Source: CAZGMJ01 sp964526785 (GTDB lineage Bacteria; Planctomycetota; Phycisphaerae; Sedimentisphaerales; Anaerobacaceae). From it: a stretch of 64,000 nucleotides of DNA. The position numbers and the translations under genes are program-made. This document shows, one piece after another, positions 44,901 to 53,297 of the stretch; position 1 is the stretch's first letter, and every line of letters starts with the position of its first letter. The DNA lies in assembly GCA_964526785.1 (NCBI GenBank), contig CAZGMJ010000013.1:1-64000 (forward strand), given 5' to 3'. The notes beneath the pieces are model-generated. The model was not told where the DNA came from. It searched no databases and worked only from the letters and a program-made list of their open reading frames with translations.

Positions 44901-45864
44901 CAACAGCCCGTTCCAAGTTGCGTGGCTGCCCGATGCGGCGCGTGACTCCCGCCTGGAGCGGATTTCATCGCTCGCCGATCAGAAACGCATTCGGCGGGAA
45001 CGAATTATCGTTTTCGAAGGCAGCGCTGCGGCTGATATTCGGGACAACCAGCAACTGGCCGCGTGTCTCGACGGCAAGGCCCCGAAGGAAATGCTCACAG
45101 CGCCGCGCATCTGGCTCGGCGCGCCGGTTACCATAAAGCATCATACCGCGGCGGTCCTGCATCGTCAGAGTGGATCCAACGTGTTGATTGTCGGGCAGCG
45201 AGATGAAGTGGCCATGAACCTGATGATCGCCGCAATGGTTGGTCTTGCAGCTCAACTGGATGCGGGATCAACACAGTTTGTGGTAATGGACGGCAGTGCG
45301 CCGGACTCTCCGCAGGCAGGCGTGCTTGAACGGATCGGTTCGAGACTTCCTCAGGATTGCCGGATCGTTGGCTGGTCGGACGTCGCCGAAACGCTCGCAG
45401 AGCTTAATGATCAAGCTACCCGGCGAGCCGAAGCGGATCAACGCAACCAGTCCGCGGTTGTTCTGTTCGTCTACGGCCTGCAACGGTACCGGATGCTGCG
45501 CCGCAGCGAAGATGCATTCGGCCTTTCGCTCGATGAAGACGCGGAGCAGACCGCGGACGCGCAATTCGCGTCCCTTTTGCGGGAAGGCCCGGGCGTGGGC
45601 ATTCACGTGATGGCCTGGGCCGACACGCTCAGCACGGTGGAACGGTCGGTGGATCGGCAGACCATGCGCGAGTTCGACTATCGCGTGCTTTTCCAGATGA
45701 GTGCCACCGACTCGAGCAATCTCGCGGATTCGCCGCTGGCCAATCGTTTAGGCTATCATCGGGCGCTGCTTTACAGTGAGGCCCAGGGTACGCTTGAGAA
45801 ATTCAGGCCTTATGCAGCATTGGACGAGCAGTGGCTGGACGGAATCGCACAGAAACTGCGATAG
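41935..45864 (+). CDS. FtsK/EccC-type membrane ATPase with coiled-coil N-terminus
   Basis: 1309 residues. Residues about 35-165 are a charged coiled coil. Two membrane helices lie at about 222-285 (TPVLLAIGLLLAVLVVVSIP and VVAAGLFAAVVTCTVIGVVG), and a second long coiled coil follows to about 430 (EELQEQSEKALRQLQQEYERQ-like heptads). The first motor domain has Walker A GKTGSGKST at 783-791 and Walker B LLIVDEF near 885, with LIDFKQGVEF between them, as in FtsK/SpoIIIE/EccC proteins. A second, degenerate domain (SNVLIVGQRDEVAMN near 1085; FQMSATDSSNLADSP) lacks Walker A. This is the EccC-like multi-domain layout rather than DNA-pumping FtsK; no gamma domain is visible. Likely the motor of a WXG100 export system. 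Confidence 0.82.
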   Translation: MTEDLQAYLQDPGPPEDGSYTNLQRRALGEVLKLSTEIVHPLESEIEREFQARRSQIQQEFDSGREKIESRRKSRSAKLREQRDVGIEKVNAQYDERVRSIEADARQKLAEVERGAAQLQQKAQKQWQDQELAVDFVGEGAAERAKKKRLDAKNAVAQANRHIDDLAARANELLRLYRQNVPEDKGGQTSGVADADGADYRSRITIAQENLEKLGSLRSARLFVGATPVLLAIGLLLAVLVVVSIPYVLDVDGLPSVVAAGLFAAVVTCTVIGVVGYALWKRASRCAQEIYDSFQSALKAARTALAEQHSRALEQIEQEYRSSAGQKEAELRQANEALDNAKIAIAKRKGAMVREIEADRQKMMREAAERKDDSVRQIEQDFERQNSELQEQSEKALRQLQQEYERQTQACEKQYIAKRRPLEQRWDKGLAYIQSLLERVRDVGASKTADWKALAAEPPASGQAGGSMVPFGTIRLDTDLLSDSVLDRAEPSLREAETVSIPAVLEFPDRCSMLLQYEREGRQQAIEALRAVMLRLFISLPPGRAHFTFIDPVGLGESFAGFMHAADYLQSLVGGRIWTETAQIQQQLEGITQHMENVIQKYLRNEFETIEQYNEQAGELAEPYHFVVIADFPVNFNEEAARRLSSIVHSGARCGVHTLIAWDTRSELPTGVDIKDVSTGSIHLVYRGGAYVWQDETMKRFGLQLDRPPAESVLTEIMHRIGKAGTESARVEIAFDAVAPEDGQLWSLSSRRDLRVPLGRTGATQLQYLELGRGVAQHMLIAGKTGSGKSTLLHVMVTNLALWYSPDEIEVYLIDFKQGVEFKTYVTHDLPHARAVAIESDREFGLSILQRLEGEMVRRGELFRQAGVQDIASYRETTGEPMPRTLLIVDEFQMFFSEDDKLAQDAAILLEQLVRQGRAFGIHVVLGSQTLGGVFGLARSTIGQMAVRIALQCSEADSQLILDDDNIAARSLSRPGEAIYNDVGGRVVGNSPFQVAWLPDAARDSRLERISSLADQKRIRRERIIVFEGSAAADIRDNQQLAACLDGKAPKEMLTAPRIWLGAPVTIKHHTAAVLHRQSGSNVLIVGQRDEVAMNLMIAAMVGLAAQLDAGSTQFVVMDGSAPDSPQAGVLERIGSRLPQDCRIVGWSDVAETLAELNDQATRRAEADQRNQSAVVLFVYGLQRYRMLRRSEDAFGLSLDEDAEQTADAQFASLLREGPGVGIHVMAWADTLSTVERSVDRQTMREFDYRVLFQMSATDSSNLADSPLANRLGYHRALLYSEAQGTLEKFRPYAALDEQWLDGIAQKLR

Positions 45865-45929
45865 ACTTGTGTCACCCGGCGGAACATCATGCGATAGAGT
45901 CATCACAAGCCGCATCAACAGGAGGCAAC

Positions 45930-48900
45930 ATGTCATATTCTCGTACGAAAGCCCTCGTCTGTGCCGTCTTCCTACTTACGTTTTGCACGCACGCAGTCGG
46001 AGATCCGGACGGTAAACCGTTCGGTCCTCGAGGCGGACTGGCCGCCAATTTCGCGAATCCTCCAAAAAGAGCCAGACCTTCAGCATACTACTTGCTGCTA
46101 AACGGATACTGCAACGCCGAATATGTCGGGCGCGAACTGAGGCAACTGTCAGAGAAGGGGGTTCGCGGCCTGTGCGTCTTCGATATGGGCGCCCGGGGGG
46201 CCGATGAGGTTGTTCCGTCCTCCGGTCCCGCCTTCATGAGTGACGCATGGCTGGACAATTTCGCACACATCCTCCGCAGCGCGAAAAAACTCGACATGGA
46301 TGTGCAGTTGGCGGTATCGAGCAGTTGGGACATGGGGGGAGCATGGGTCGAACCAAACGATGCGAGCAAAGCGCTTTACTACTGCTCGACCGAGGTGCGA
46401 GGGCCGACAGCATTCGATCAGGTACTGCCGTTTCCTGAGATTGCACGCGCGGCTCCGCGCGATGAAGAAGGCGATCCTGTCTTCTTCAGCGAAGTGGCGG
46501 TGCTGGTGATTCCGCAGACCGCCAGCCGACTGGCCCACGAGTTCATATTGAAGCTACCGGCGTCGAGCGGGTCCCTTATCGATCGTGTTGTGCTCTATAA
46601 CACCGAGAGCGACAATCCGCAGCGCTATGGTCGGTTGCATCTTTTTTCGAAGGATTTTTCGGTAGCAGTAAGCAACACCGACGCGCGGGAAGACAGTTTT
46701 GAAGAGATTCTGCGTGATTCACTCGAACCACACACCGACGCTCAACACTTCACATTCACCGCGACCAGGGCCACATACGTGCGTCTGCGCATTTACAACG
46801 GTCATAACCCGCAATTCGAGCGCGTGCAGTTGGGCGAATTTGAGGTGCACTCCACCGATGGTCGGAATGTTGCCGCTGGCCACGAGGCGGATCGGACCCG
46901 CTCTTCGGCCGAATTGGTGTACTTCAGTTCCGAACACGGCAACAGCGGCCGCTGGACTGCCGACAATATTAATGACGGCGTTCGTTCAGGTGCGAAAGGC
47001 AGTTGGTCTTCAGCCGGTTCAGCCCCTTTGCTCGTCAGCGACATTGATGCCATCGCGGATGTGACCGACAGCGTCGATGCCCAAGGCAGGCTCAAATGGA
47101 ATGTGCCGGAGGGGGAATGGACTATTCTGCGATTTGTCTGTGCGAACACGGGTGAGAAATTGAAAGTGCCCAGTCCCGCTTCCAACGGTCTGGCGACGGA
47201 CCATTTCAGCGCGGGGGCGACCAACCGGTTTATCACGTATCTGACAGACCGCCTGACGGATACGTTCGGCGACCTGCGCCAGACGTCGCTCAGGCAGTTG
47301 TATCTGCCCAGTTACGAAGTTCGCGGAGCCGTATGGACAGAGGACTTCCTCGACCAGTTTCATAAATACCGGGGATACGACGCGACAAAATATCTTTCGA
47401 CGCTGGCGGGATATGTGGTGGACAGTCGCCACGTAACGGATCGCTTTATATATGACTTCAACAAGACGCAGGGCGATTTGCTTGTGGATGCATACTATCG
47501 AACGGCCGGCGAGTGTGCTGCGCGCGTCGGACTCGGGATCGAGGCCGAATCGGGAGGACCGGGGCCGCCGGTTCATCAGGTGCCTGTCGATGCACTCGAG
47601 GCGCTTGGGGCTGTCGATGAAATGCGGGGAGAGTTTTGGCCGTGGCGCATGGACAGTTCGTCGCTGTGGGTTGTCAAAGAAACGGCCTGCGCGGCGCACA
47701 TCTACGGCCGACAGCGAGTACACATGGAAGCGTTTACGGGCTTTCGACATTGGCAGGACGGGCCGTTCGATTTGAAACCTTCGGCAGATCGAGCCTTTTG
47801 CGAGGGAATGAATCACGTTGTCTGGCACACATCGTCGCACCAACCGCCGGAAGCGGGTAAGCCGGGTTGGGTGTACGGTGCGGGGACGCATCTGACGCCC
47901 AACCTGATTTGGTGGCCAAAGGCCGAACCGTTTCTCGATTATCTGGCGCGTTGCTCCCACATGTTGCAGGAGGGATTGTTCGTGGCGGATGTCTGCTACT
48001 ACTACGGCGATCAAGGCTATAACTTCGTTCCGCCCAAACATGTGGATCCATCGCTCGGTTATGGCTACGATTATGACGTAGTCAATCCGGAAGTGATTCT
48101 CACGCGGATGAGCGTTCGAGACGGACGAATCACTCTGCCTGACGGTATGCAATACGAATTGCTGGCGCTGCCCGAGCGACAGGACATAGACCTGGCCGTT
48201 CTCCGCAAACTTGAAGAACTCGTCGAGAGCGGGGCCACAATTGTCGGCCCGAAACCCACCCGATCCAACGGCCTTGGAAACTATCGCGCTCGCACGGGCG
48301 AGATACGTCGAATAGCGGATTCGATGTGGGGCTCGTGCGATGGCGAAAATGTCCTGGAGAATACGTATGGCAAAGGTATGGTCATCTGGGGGCGCAGTTT
48401 GCGCGGCATACTGTTGTCACGGGCAATTGAGCCGGACTTCCAGTACTCTGCGGACCGGGACGGAGCCGATCTCGACTACATTCATCGGCGCAACAGCTTT
48501 GCCGATATCTACTTCATTCGTAACAGGAACCAGCAAAGCGAATCCGTGGAGGCGACCTTCCGTATTCGCGATAAGCTCCCGGAACTCTGGCATCCGGATA
48601 CAGGGAAGATTACCGAACCGCTCAGGTATGAGTTCGTTGACGGGGGCGTACGCGTGCGCCTTGAACTGGCTCCCTCGGGTTCGGTCTTTGTGGTGTTCCG
48701 CCGTCAGCACACGGCCGATACGGACGAATCATCGAGCCCGACGAACGTCGTCAAGGTCCTCGATGAAATACACTTGGAAGGACCATGGCAGGTCCGCTTC
48801 GATCCGGGTGTCGGCGTGCAGGAATCGGTCGAATTGGCGGAACTGATTCCCTGGCCGGAGCACGACCATCCGAGTGTGAAATACTTCTCGGGCATCGGAC

Positions 48901-49304
48901 GATACCGCAAACGCCTCGTTATCCCCGCATCATGGTTCGACGACGGTATAAGGGTTGACCTCGATCTTGGTTCGCTCTGGTCGGTGGGCGAAGTCTATGT
49001 CAACGGCCGGTCGGTGGGTGTACTGTGGAAACCGCCGTACCGCCTGGAAGTCTCACAAGCTCTCAAACCCGGGACCAATACGCTCGAAGTTGAAGTGGCG
49101 AACACATGGGCGAATCGTCTCATTGGAGAAGCGCGTTCGGCCACGGAGAAGAAATACTGCCGGACAAATATAGCGAGATCGGGCACGCAGTGGAAAACCT
49201 GGAAGGAGATAGAACCCCGCCCATCCGGTCTTCTCGGCCCCGTACGCCTGATTGCTGCGACCGAGCAGGTTCTCCCCCAGAATTCGAGCGATTCGCCGAA
49301 CTGA
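45930..49304 (+). CDS. GH106-like alpha-L-rhamnosidase, secreted
   Basis: 1124 residues. GGAGG lies 4 bases before the ATG at 45930, and a signal peptide follows (KALVCAVFLLTFCTHAVG). The N-terminal region has the GH106 opening (ANFANPPKRARPSAYYLLLNG, LSEKGVRGLCVFDMG, SSWDMGGAWVEPNDASKALYY), a long TIM barrel with inserts, and EAESGGPGPPVHQVPVD. The C-terminus is a GH2-type sugar-binding sandwich (LEGPWQVRFDPG, RYRKRLVIPASWF, VDLDLGSLWSVGEVYVNGR, WKPPYRLEV), standard in GH106. Family members remove alpha-L-rhamnose. It starts 65 bases after the ATPase gene, but the signal peptide and function make it a separate carbohydrate gene. Confidence 0.82.
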   Translation: MSYSRTKALVCAVFLLTFCTHAVGDPDGKPFGPRGGLAANFANPPKRARPSAYYLLLNGYCNAEYVGRELRQLSEKGVRGLCVFDMGARGADEVVPSSGPAFMSDAWLDNFAHILRSAKKLDMDVQLAVSSSWDMGGAWVEPNDASKALYYCSTEVRGPTAFDQVLPFPEIARAAPRDEEGDPVFFSEVAVLVIPQTASRLAHEFILKLPASSGSLIDRVVLYNTESDNPQRYGRLHLFSKDFSVAVSNTDAREDSFEEILRDSLEPHTDAQHFTFTATRATYVRLRIYNGHNPQFERVQLGEFEVHSTDGRNVAAGHEADRTRSSAELVYFSSEHGNSGRWTADNINDGVRSGAKGSWSSAGSAPLLVSDIDAIADVTDSVDAQGRLKWNVPEGEWTILRFVCANTGEKLKVPSPASNGLATDHFSAGATNRFITYLTDRLTDTFGDLRQTSLRQLYLPSYEVRGAVWTEDFLDQFHKYRGYDATKYLSTLAGYVVDSRHVTDRFIYDFNKTQGDLLVDAYYRTAGECAARVGLGIEAESGGPGPPVHQVPVDALEALGAVDEMRGEFWPWRMDSSSLWVVKETACAAHIYGRQRVHMEAFTGFRHWQDGPFDLKPSADRAFCEGMNHVVWHTSSHQPPEAGKPGWVYGAGTHLTPNLIWWPKAEPFLDYLARCSHMLQEGLFVADVCYYYGDQGYNFVPPKHVDPSLGYGYDYDVVNPEVILTRMSVRDGRITLPDGMQYELLALPERQDIDLAVLRKLEELVESGATIVGPKPTRSNGLGNYRARTGEIRRIADSMWGSCDGENVLENTYGKGMVIWGRSLRGILLSRAIEPDFQYSADRDGADLDYIHRRNSFADIYFIRNRNQQSESVEATFRIRDKLPELWHPDTGKITEPLRYEFVDGGVRVRLELAPSGSVFVVFRRQHTADTDESSSPTNVVKVLDEIHLEGPWQVRFDPGVGVQESVELAELIPWPEHDHPSVKYFSGIGRYRKRLVIPASWFDDGIRVDLDLGSLWSVGEVYVNGRSVGVLWKPPYRLEVSQALKPGTNTLEVEVANTWANRLIGEARSATEKKYCRTNIARSGTQWKTWKEIEPRPSGLLGPVRLIAATEQVLPQNSSDSPN

Positions 49305-49329
49305 GCAGTGTGCGTCTTACCAGGCCGTT

Positions 49330-50646
49330 TCATCGCGTGAGCCAGCGGTCTATGATTTCGGTTGCCGCTGTTGGAAGAACGCCCAGCACCCAGGCCAGAT
49401 CGACCACAGTGGGGCGTTTTCGGATTTCGTGCATGTGCGATACAGCAGAAAGCAGGCGGTCGCGCGTGCAGCCAATATCGGTGAAGGTATGGGCTGCGCC
49501 GGCGGTGGCGAGGCAATCCTTTATCCGTTGAGGTGGCCGTACCTGTTCGCGCCAGGCACAGGTCAGGGCGCGCCAGATTCTGCGATCGGAGAGTTTCTCT
49601 TCGATGATCTCGATAGCAGGTTGCTTTTGCTCATACTGCTCGCTGACACTGCCGGCCAGCGGTCCCCAAAACGCGCTGTCAATCCTATCAGGCATTCTTC
49701 GGCACTGAGGCTTTTCGATTTGCAGAATTCGCTCGTACAATGCCGACGCAAAAAGAGTACCGAGGCCGACTTGGCGTCCGTGAAGATCGTGCGGTTTGCC
49801 GTCGAGGGTAGACATCATATCGAGCGTGTGGCTCAGCAGATGCTCCCCGCCCGAAGCGGGTGCCGACGTGCCGATAATGGTCATGGCGATGCCGGAGTAG
49901 AACAGAGCTTCAAACAGCCCCTGCATTGCACGAGGCTTTCGCCCCCGAATATCCTCGGGATGGTTCATATACAGAGGCTCTGTGGTATTCAATATTTCGC
50001 TGCAGTAGCGACAGAAATACTCCCCCCGAAGCAGATTGCTGGCGATCCAGTCCGCCGTGCTCACCGGCTTGGCGATTGCATCGCCCAGGCCGGCTGTCGT
50101 CAGTTCGTAAGGCGCGTCGGTGAGAACGGATGGAACTGCGAAGACCGCGACAGGCGCGCGAGCTTTCAGAAGGCTTTTGACGCCCTTGATGGCGGGCGCT
50201 ACGTTGGCGGATGCATAACCGTTCATCGTCGCCGCGGTGGCAAGAACCGCATACGGTACTCCCCGCTCGAATGCTACCCACTTCGCCAGGTCGTTTAGCA
50301 CGCCCGAGCCCACAGCCAACACAATGTCTGCGACGGGGAGTCGACTACTTAACGACTCGAAGATCGCTTCGTTGCAAATCGGCCCGTGGCCGCCGGCATC
50401 GGGTACGATTACGTATTCGGTCGACCAGCCGTTTGCAGCAAGAGCATTGCGCGAACGCTCGCCCGCCACTGTCCATGTCCGCTGGTCGGAAACGATCGCG
50501 GCGCATGGTCGCTCAACGAAATGTGCCAGCGTCCCAGGTATACTTTCGATCGCATCTTCGGCGTACACGAAGAATCTGGTGGGCACATCGTGGACTTGAC
50601 CGCATCCACACTCGATCGTTTTTCCCAGCAGTTCCGCAGGGTCCAT
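49330..50646 (-). CDS. Glycerol-1-phosphate dehydrogenase (AraM-like)
   Basis: 438 residues, cytosolic. An iron-containing-alcohol-dehydrogenase fold with VGSGVLNDLAKWVAF (dinucleotide binding, about 110-125), TAATMNGYASANVAP, GLGDAIAKPVSTADWI, SGGEHLLSHTLDM (about 260-272, metal His) and HGRQVGLGTLFA (second His). These match the G1P dehydrogenase / AraM family, which reduces dihydroxyacetone phosphate to sn-glycerol 1-phosphate, the archaeal lipid stereoisomer; in Bacillus AraM does so within an arabinose operon. It starts 18 bases after the beta-helix gene stop, so both are probably in one transcript. Its metabolic link to that gene is unclear. Confidence 0.85.
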   Translation of the reverse strand: MDPAELLGKTIECGCGQVHDVPTRFFVYAEDAIESIPGTLAHFVERPCAAIVSDQRTWTVAGERSRNALAANGWSTEYVIVPDAGGHGPICNEAIFESLSSRLPVADIVLAVGSGVLNDLAKWVAFERGVPYAVLATAATMNGYASANVAPAIKGVKSLLKARAPVAVFAVPSVLTDAPYELTTAGLGDAIAKPVSTADWIASNLLRGEYFCRYCSEILNTTEPLYMNHPEDIRGRKPRAMQGLFEALFYSGIAMTIIGTSAPASGGEHLLSHTLDMMSTLDGKPHDLHGRQVGLGTLFASALYERILQIEKPQCRRMPDRIDSAFWGPLAGSVSEQYEQKQPAIEIIEEKLSDRRIWRALTCAWREQVRPPQRIKDCLATAGAAHTFTDIGCTRDRLLSAVSHMHEIRKRPTVVDLAWVLGVLPTAATEIIDRWLTR

Positions 50647-50664
50647 GTCACATTACTTTCCTAC

Positions 50665-53082
50665 TTACAATGACCTGTTGGTTCGCAAGCCGATCAACAA
50701 AACACATTGGCTGCAAGGGAGCGGCGACATCCTGATGGGTTCGCTGGCAGCTTTGTTGTCGTCCTTGCTGTCAATCGCCGCGACACGGTAGGTGAGAGGT
50801 TTTCCTGCAGGGGCGCAATAGTCGATCCATATCTGCGGGTTGTCTTTGTGTCCCTCGATGCTGGGCGGGCGATAGGCAATCGCCCTCCAGCCGAGATCCT
50901 CAATCCTGCGGTCGATGCGGAAGCCCACTTCGTTGTCGCTTGCATCGTCCCACGCGATGCAGACGGCTATATCGTCGATGACCTCAAGCTTCACGTTGAC
51001 GGGCGCGCGCAAATGACCGGGCGTGTTGCCGATCTGTGCGCCCTTCATAGGCTTGACGCCGCGTCCCGCCTGATTGGCGGCGAAAGCAACGTCCGCCGCG
51101 TCGCGGTTTGCCACATTAATTGCGCCGACCCATCCGGGTAGGGCATTCCAGCCGAACAATGCGCCGACGGCGTCGACGTCCCACGCGCCGATATAACCCG
51201 TCTCGCCGTGCCCTTTTTCATGAACGTTGTACGTGACGGCCCAGGAATACAGGTGCGAGCCGCCGTGCGCCTGGCAGAGAATGCCTTCGCCGTCGTTGCC
51301 CGGGTTGGAGCCGAGGTTGTTGTACGTATTCTTGTGCACCCACAGGTTCCTGCCGCCTAGATCAAAAGCGCGTGACAGGTTGTCGCTGATGGCCCCGTTG
51401 CCGCCCGGCGAGGATTCCATGTGCCCGTCGAGCGTCAGTTCCCATCCGCCGATTCGCTCGGGGTCCCAGCCTTCGACGAGCATGTGGCGTTCGTTGTGGT
51501 TGCGAGCGATGGTGACCCACGAACCGGAAATGTCGAAACCTTTGTGTCCGTTGTTGTACACGTAGTTGTCCACGACCACAATGCCCGGTCGGAAATAACC
51601 GTTGCCCGCCTGGCCCGTCATGGAGCCTTTTGTAAGGCCGAGCAGACTCTTGTTGATCTCGATGCCGGGGGTTTTGTTGTAGTCGAACAGCACGATGCTC
51701 TCTCGCGGCGGGTCGAATCCCATCCCTGCTCCGCCCCGGGGAAAGGTCCGGCGCGTCGTCTGGCGATACTTGAAGTTCCGGCCGGTGCTCTGTGGCAGTA
51801 GGTTGTTGGCCACAAAGACATGCGAACCATAGGCGGCAACGCGCGGGCCGAATTTGTGCATGTAGTAGCCGTCTTTACCGAAGCCGTCTTTGTAGTCGGG
51901 CCGGCCCATTTTGACCATGTCGTTGACGACCGCTGCGTCCTCAAGTACGCAGCCGAACACGAGACGTCCGCTGCCGGATCCGGCGAATGTTGTGCCTCCG
52001 CCGGCGAACGGGTCCCATGGATGTGTTCCATCCGGCACACGATTGGACCAGGCTTGTTTGACATATGGGCTTTTCCATGATTGGGCCGTTACCCATGTGT
52101 CGCCCCACTCGATGTCCGGACCGAAGTAGATGACGCCGCCGACAAGATGCACCCAGGCGACGCCCACGTTGTTGACGTTGCTGATGCGCTCGCCCGGTTC
52201 GGGCATTAGTCCGATCAAATTCCAGTGGCGCGGGGTCTCGGGCGTAATGGTGATAAAACGCCCCTCCACCGGCCCTTTAATTGTCCGCCCTCGACACACC
52301 CCCGTGAAATCACCTTTGCATTCATCGCCGACGTTATTGAGCGTAATCTCATAGCGAGCCTTTTCGACCTTGTCTTGTTCGGAGATTGGCAGCTCGACAT
52401 CCAATTTCATTGTTTGGCCCGTTCTGTGGATAGCCGCCGTACCAGTCCATTGCTCCCGAGTCCGCCCGGCCGGGAATGCCTTTATCTGCCGCTGGATCTC
52501 GTCGTGCGCGACGGCGAAGCTGAGAATAAGATCGGCCCGGTCGTACGTGGCTGGACGGTTGCCTCTTTTGCGGGCTCTCACGTCGCCATCCGAGAGTACG
52601 AGCGTCATTCTCCTGCCGGCATCGATCGCATTGTTCCGACGCTTGAAGCCGAACCTGAACTTCGTGGGCAGTTGCAGTCTGCCCGTGGTGGCCGGCGCAT
52701 CTTGCGCGGGCGACTCGCCACGAATCACCACTCCACTGCGAAGCATCAGGCCCCGGCCGTTCGGTCCATCGAACGGCCCGTCTGAGAAGTCGTACACACC
52801 GCCCGGATAATACAGCACACCGCCGCCTTTCGCGGCCAGTTCATCCCGGGCATTCTCGAATCTCTCGAAATTACTGTGACCGTGGGGGTACTGCGACATG
52901 TCGATGACATTGGACCATCGTATTTGCCCGGTCCACGCCGGGTATCCCTCCGGGCCGGTGTAGTAACTGGCCACGGCGTTGTCGGTCGGCGGTTCGGCCT
53001 GAACGCATAACTGGCTTGAGAGAGCAAAGAGCAACAGGACAACGACGTGTACGTTCATATGCAGATGACGAGGTGGCTTCAC
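50665..53082 (-). CDS. Secreted parallel beta-helix lyase-like protein with FN3 domain
   Basis: 805 residues. Start GTG, with AAGGAG 7 bases upstream, then a signal peptide (VHVVVLLLFALSSQLCVQA). N-terminal region: SNFERFENARDELAAKGGGVLYYPGGVYDF opens a pectate-lyase-like beta-helix, with later coils RPGIVVVDNYVYNNGHKGFDISG and NLWVHKNTYNNLG. Residues about 700-795 are an FN3 domain (IAVCIAWDDASDNEVGFRIDRR, YRVAAIDSKDDN). An inserted domain of about 150 residues (155-300) rich in beta strands precedes the helix proper. A polysaccharide-degrading or -binding role is likely; the exact lyase family was not identified. Confidence 0.78.
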   Translation of the reverse strand: MKPPRHLHMNVHVVVLLLFALSSQLCVQAEPPTDNAVASYYTGPEGYPAWTGQIRWSNVIDMSQYPHGHSNFERFENARDELAAKGGGVLYYPGGVYDFSDGPFDGPNGRGLMLRSGVVIRGESPAQDAPATTGRLQLPTKFRFGFKRRNNAIDAGRRMTLVLSDGDVRARKRGNRPATYDRADLILSFAVAHDEIQRQIKAFPAGRTREQWTGTAAIHRTGQTMKLDVELPISEQDKVEKARYEITLNNVGDECKGDFTGVCRGRTIKGPVEGRFITITPETPRHWNLIGLMPEPGERISNVNNVGVAWVHLVGGVIYFGPDIEWGDTWVTAQSWKSPYVKQAWSNRVPDGTHPWDPFAGGGTTFAGSGSGRLVFGCVLEDAAVVNDMVKMGRPDYKDGFGKDGYYMHKFGPRVAAYGSHVFVANNLLPQSTGRNFKYRQTTRRTFPRGGAGMGFDPPRESIVLFDYNKTPGIEINKSLLGLTKGSMTGQAGNGYFRPGIVVVDNYVYNNGHKGFDISGSWVTIARNHNERHMLVEGWDPERIGGWELTLDGHMESSPGGNGAISDNLSRAFDLGGRNLWVHKNTYNNLGSNPGNDGEGILCQAHGGSHLYSWAVTYNVHEKGHGETGYIGAWDVDAVGALFGWNALPGWVGAINVANRDAADVAFAANQAGRGVKPMKGAQIGNTPGHLRAPVNVKLEVIDDIAVCIAWDDASDNEVGFRIDRRIEDLGWRAIAYRPPSIEGHKDNPQIWIDYCAPAGKPLTYRVAAIDSKDDNKAASEPIRMSPLPCSQCVLLIGLRTNRSL

Positions 53083-53192
53083 GGGTAACTCCTTCGGCCG
53101 AATCAGGGAACAGTCAGACGAAATATGGCTGCATTATACTCATGACACCAAGTGTTGCCAACCGATCGTCGATGCAGAGGCTGATCGGTACC

Positions 53193-53221
53193 TTGCTCGC
53201 ATGAAATGGACCGGCTACAAT
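53193..53221 (+). promoter_or_regulatory. Promoter of the alpha/beta hydrolase gene
   Basis: TTGCTC at 53193-53198, a 17-base spacer and TACAAT at 53216-53221, with the start expected near 53228. It is the same -10 and spacing as at 40222 and 28037. Confidence 0.6.
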
Positions 53222-53297
53222 CGATAAGTTGCAGCTTTGAGTTCAACCCGCGGCATGTGCCGCGTGTAATCGACATACTTGTGCAGGAGAAAAGACC

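Noticed and set aside
43360..44916. 518-codon minus-strand ORF opposite the FtsK-like ATPase
   Set aside because: The plus strand carries intact Walker A and B motifs in this stretch; the minus frame has no start context.
40326..45864. Locus considered as an FtsK/HerA-type anti-phage defence system
   Set aside because: No nuclease, toxin or nucleotide-cyclase partner is visible, and the WXG-like pair fits secretion better; kept open only as an alternative.
45930..49304. GH106-like protein considered as cargo of the T7SS-like locus
   Set aside because: It has an ordinary signal peptide and its own strong ribosome site after a 65-base gap, so Sec export is the simpler reading.
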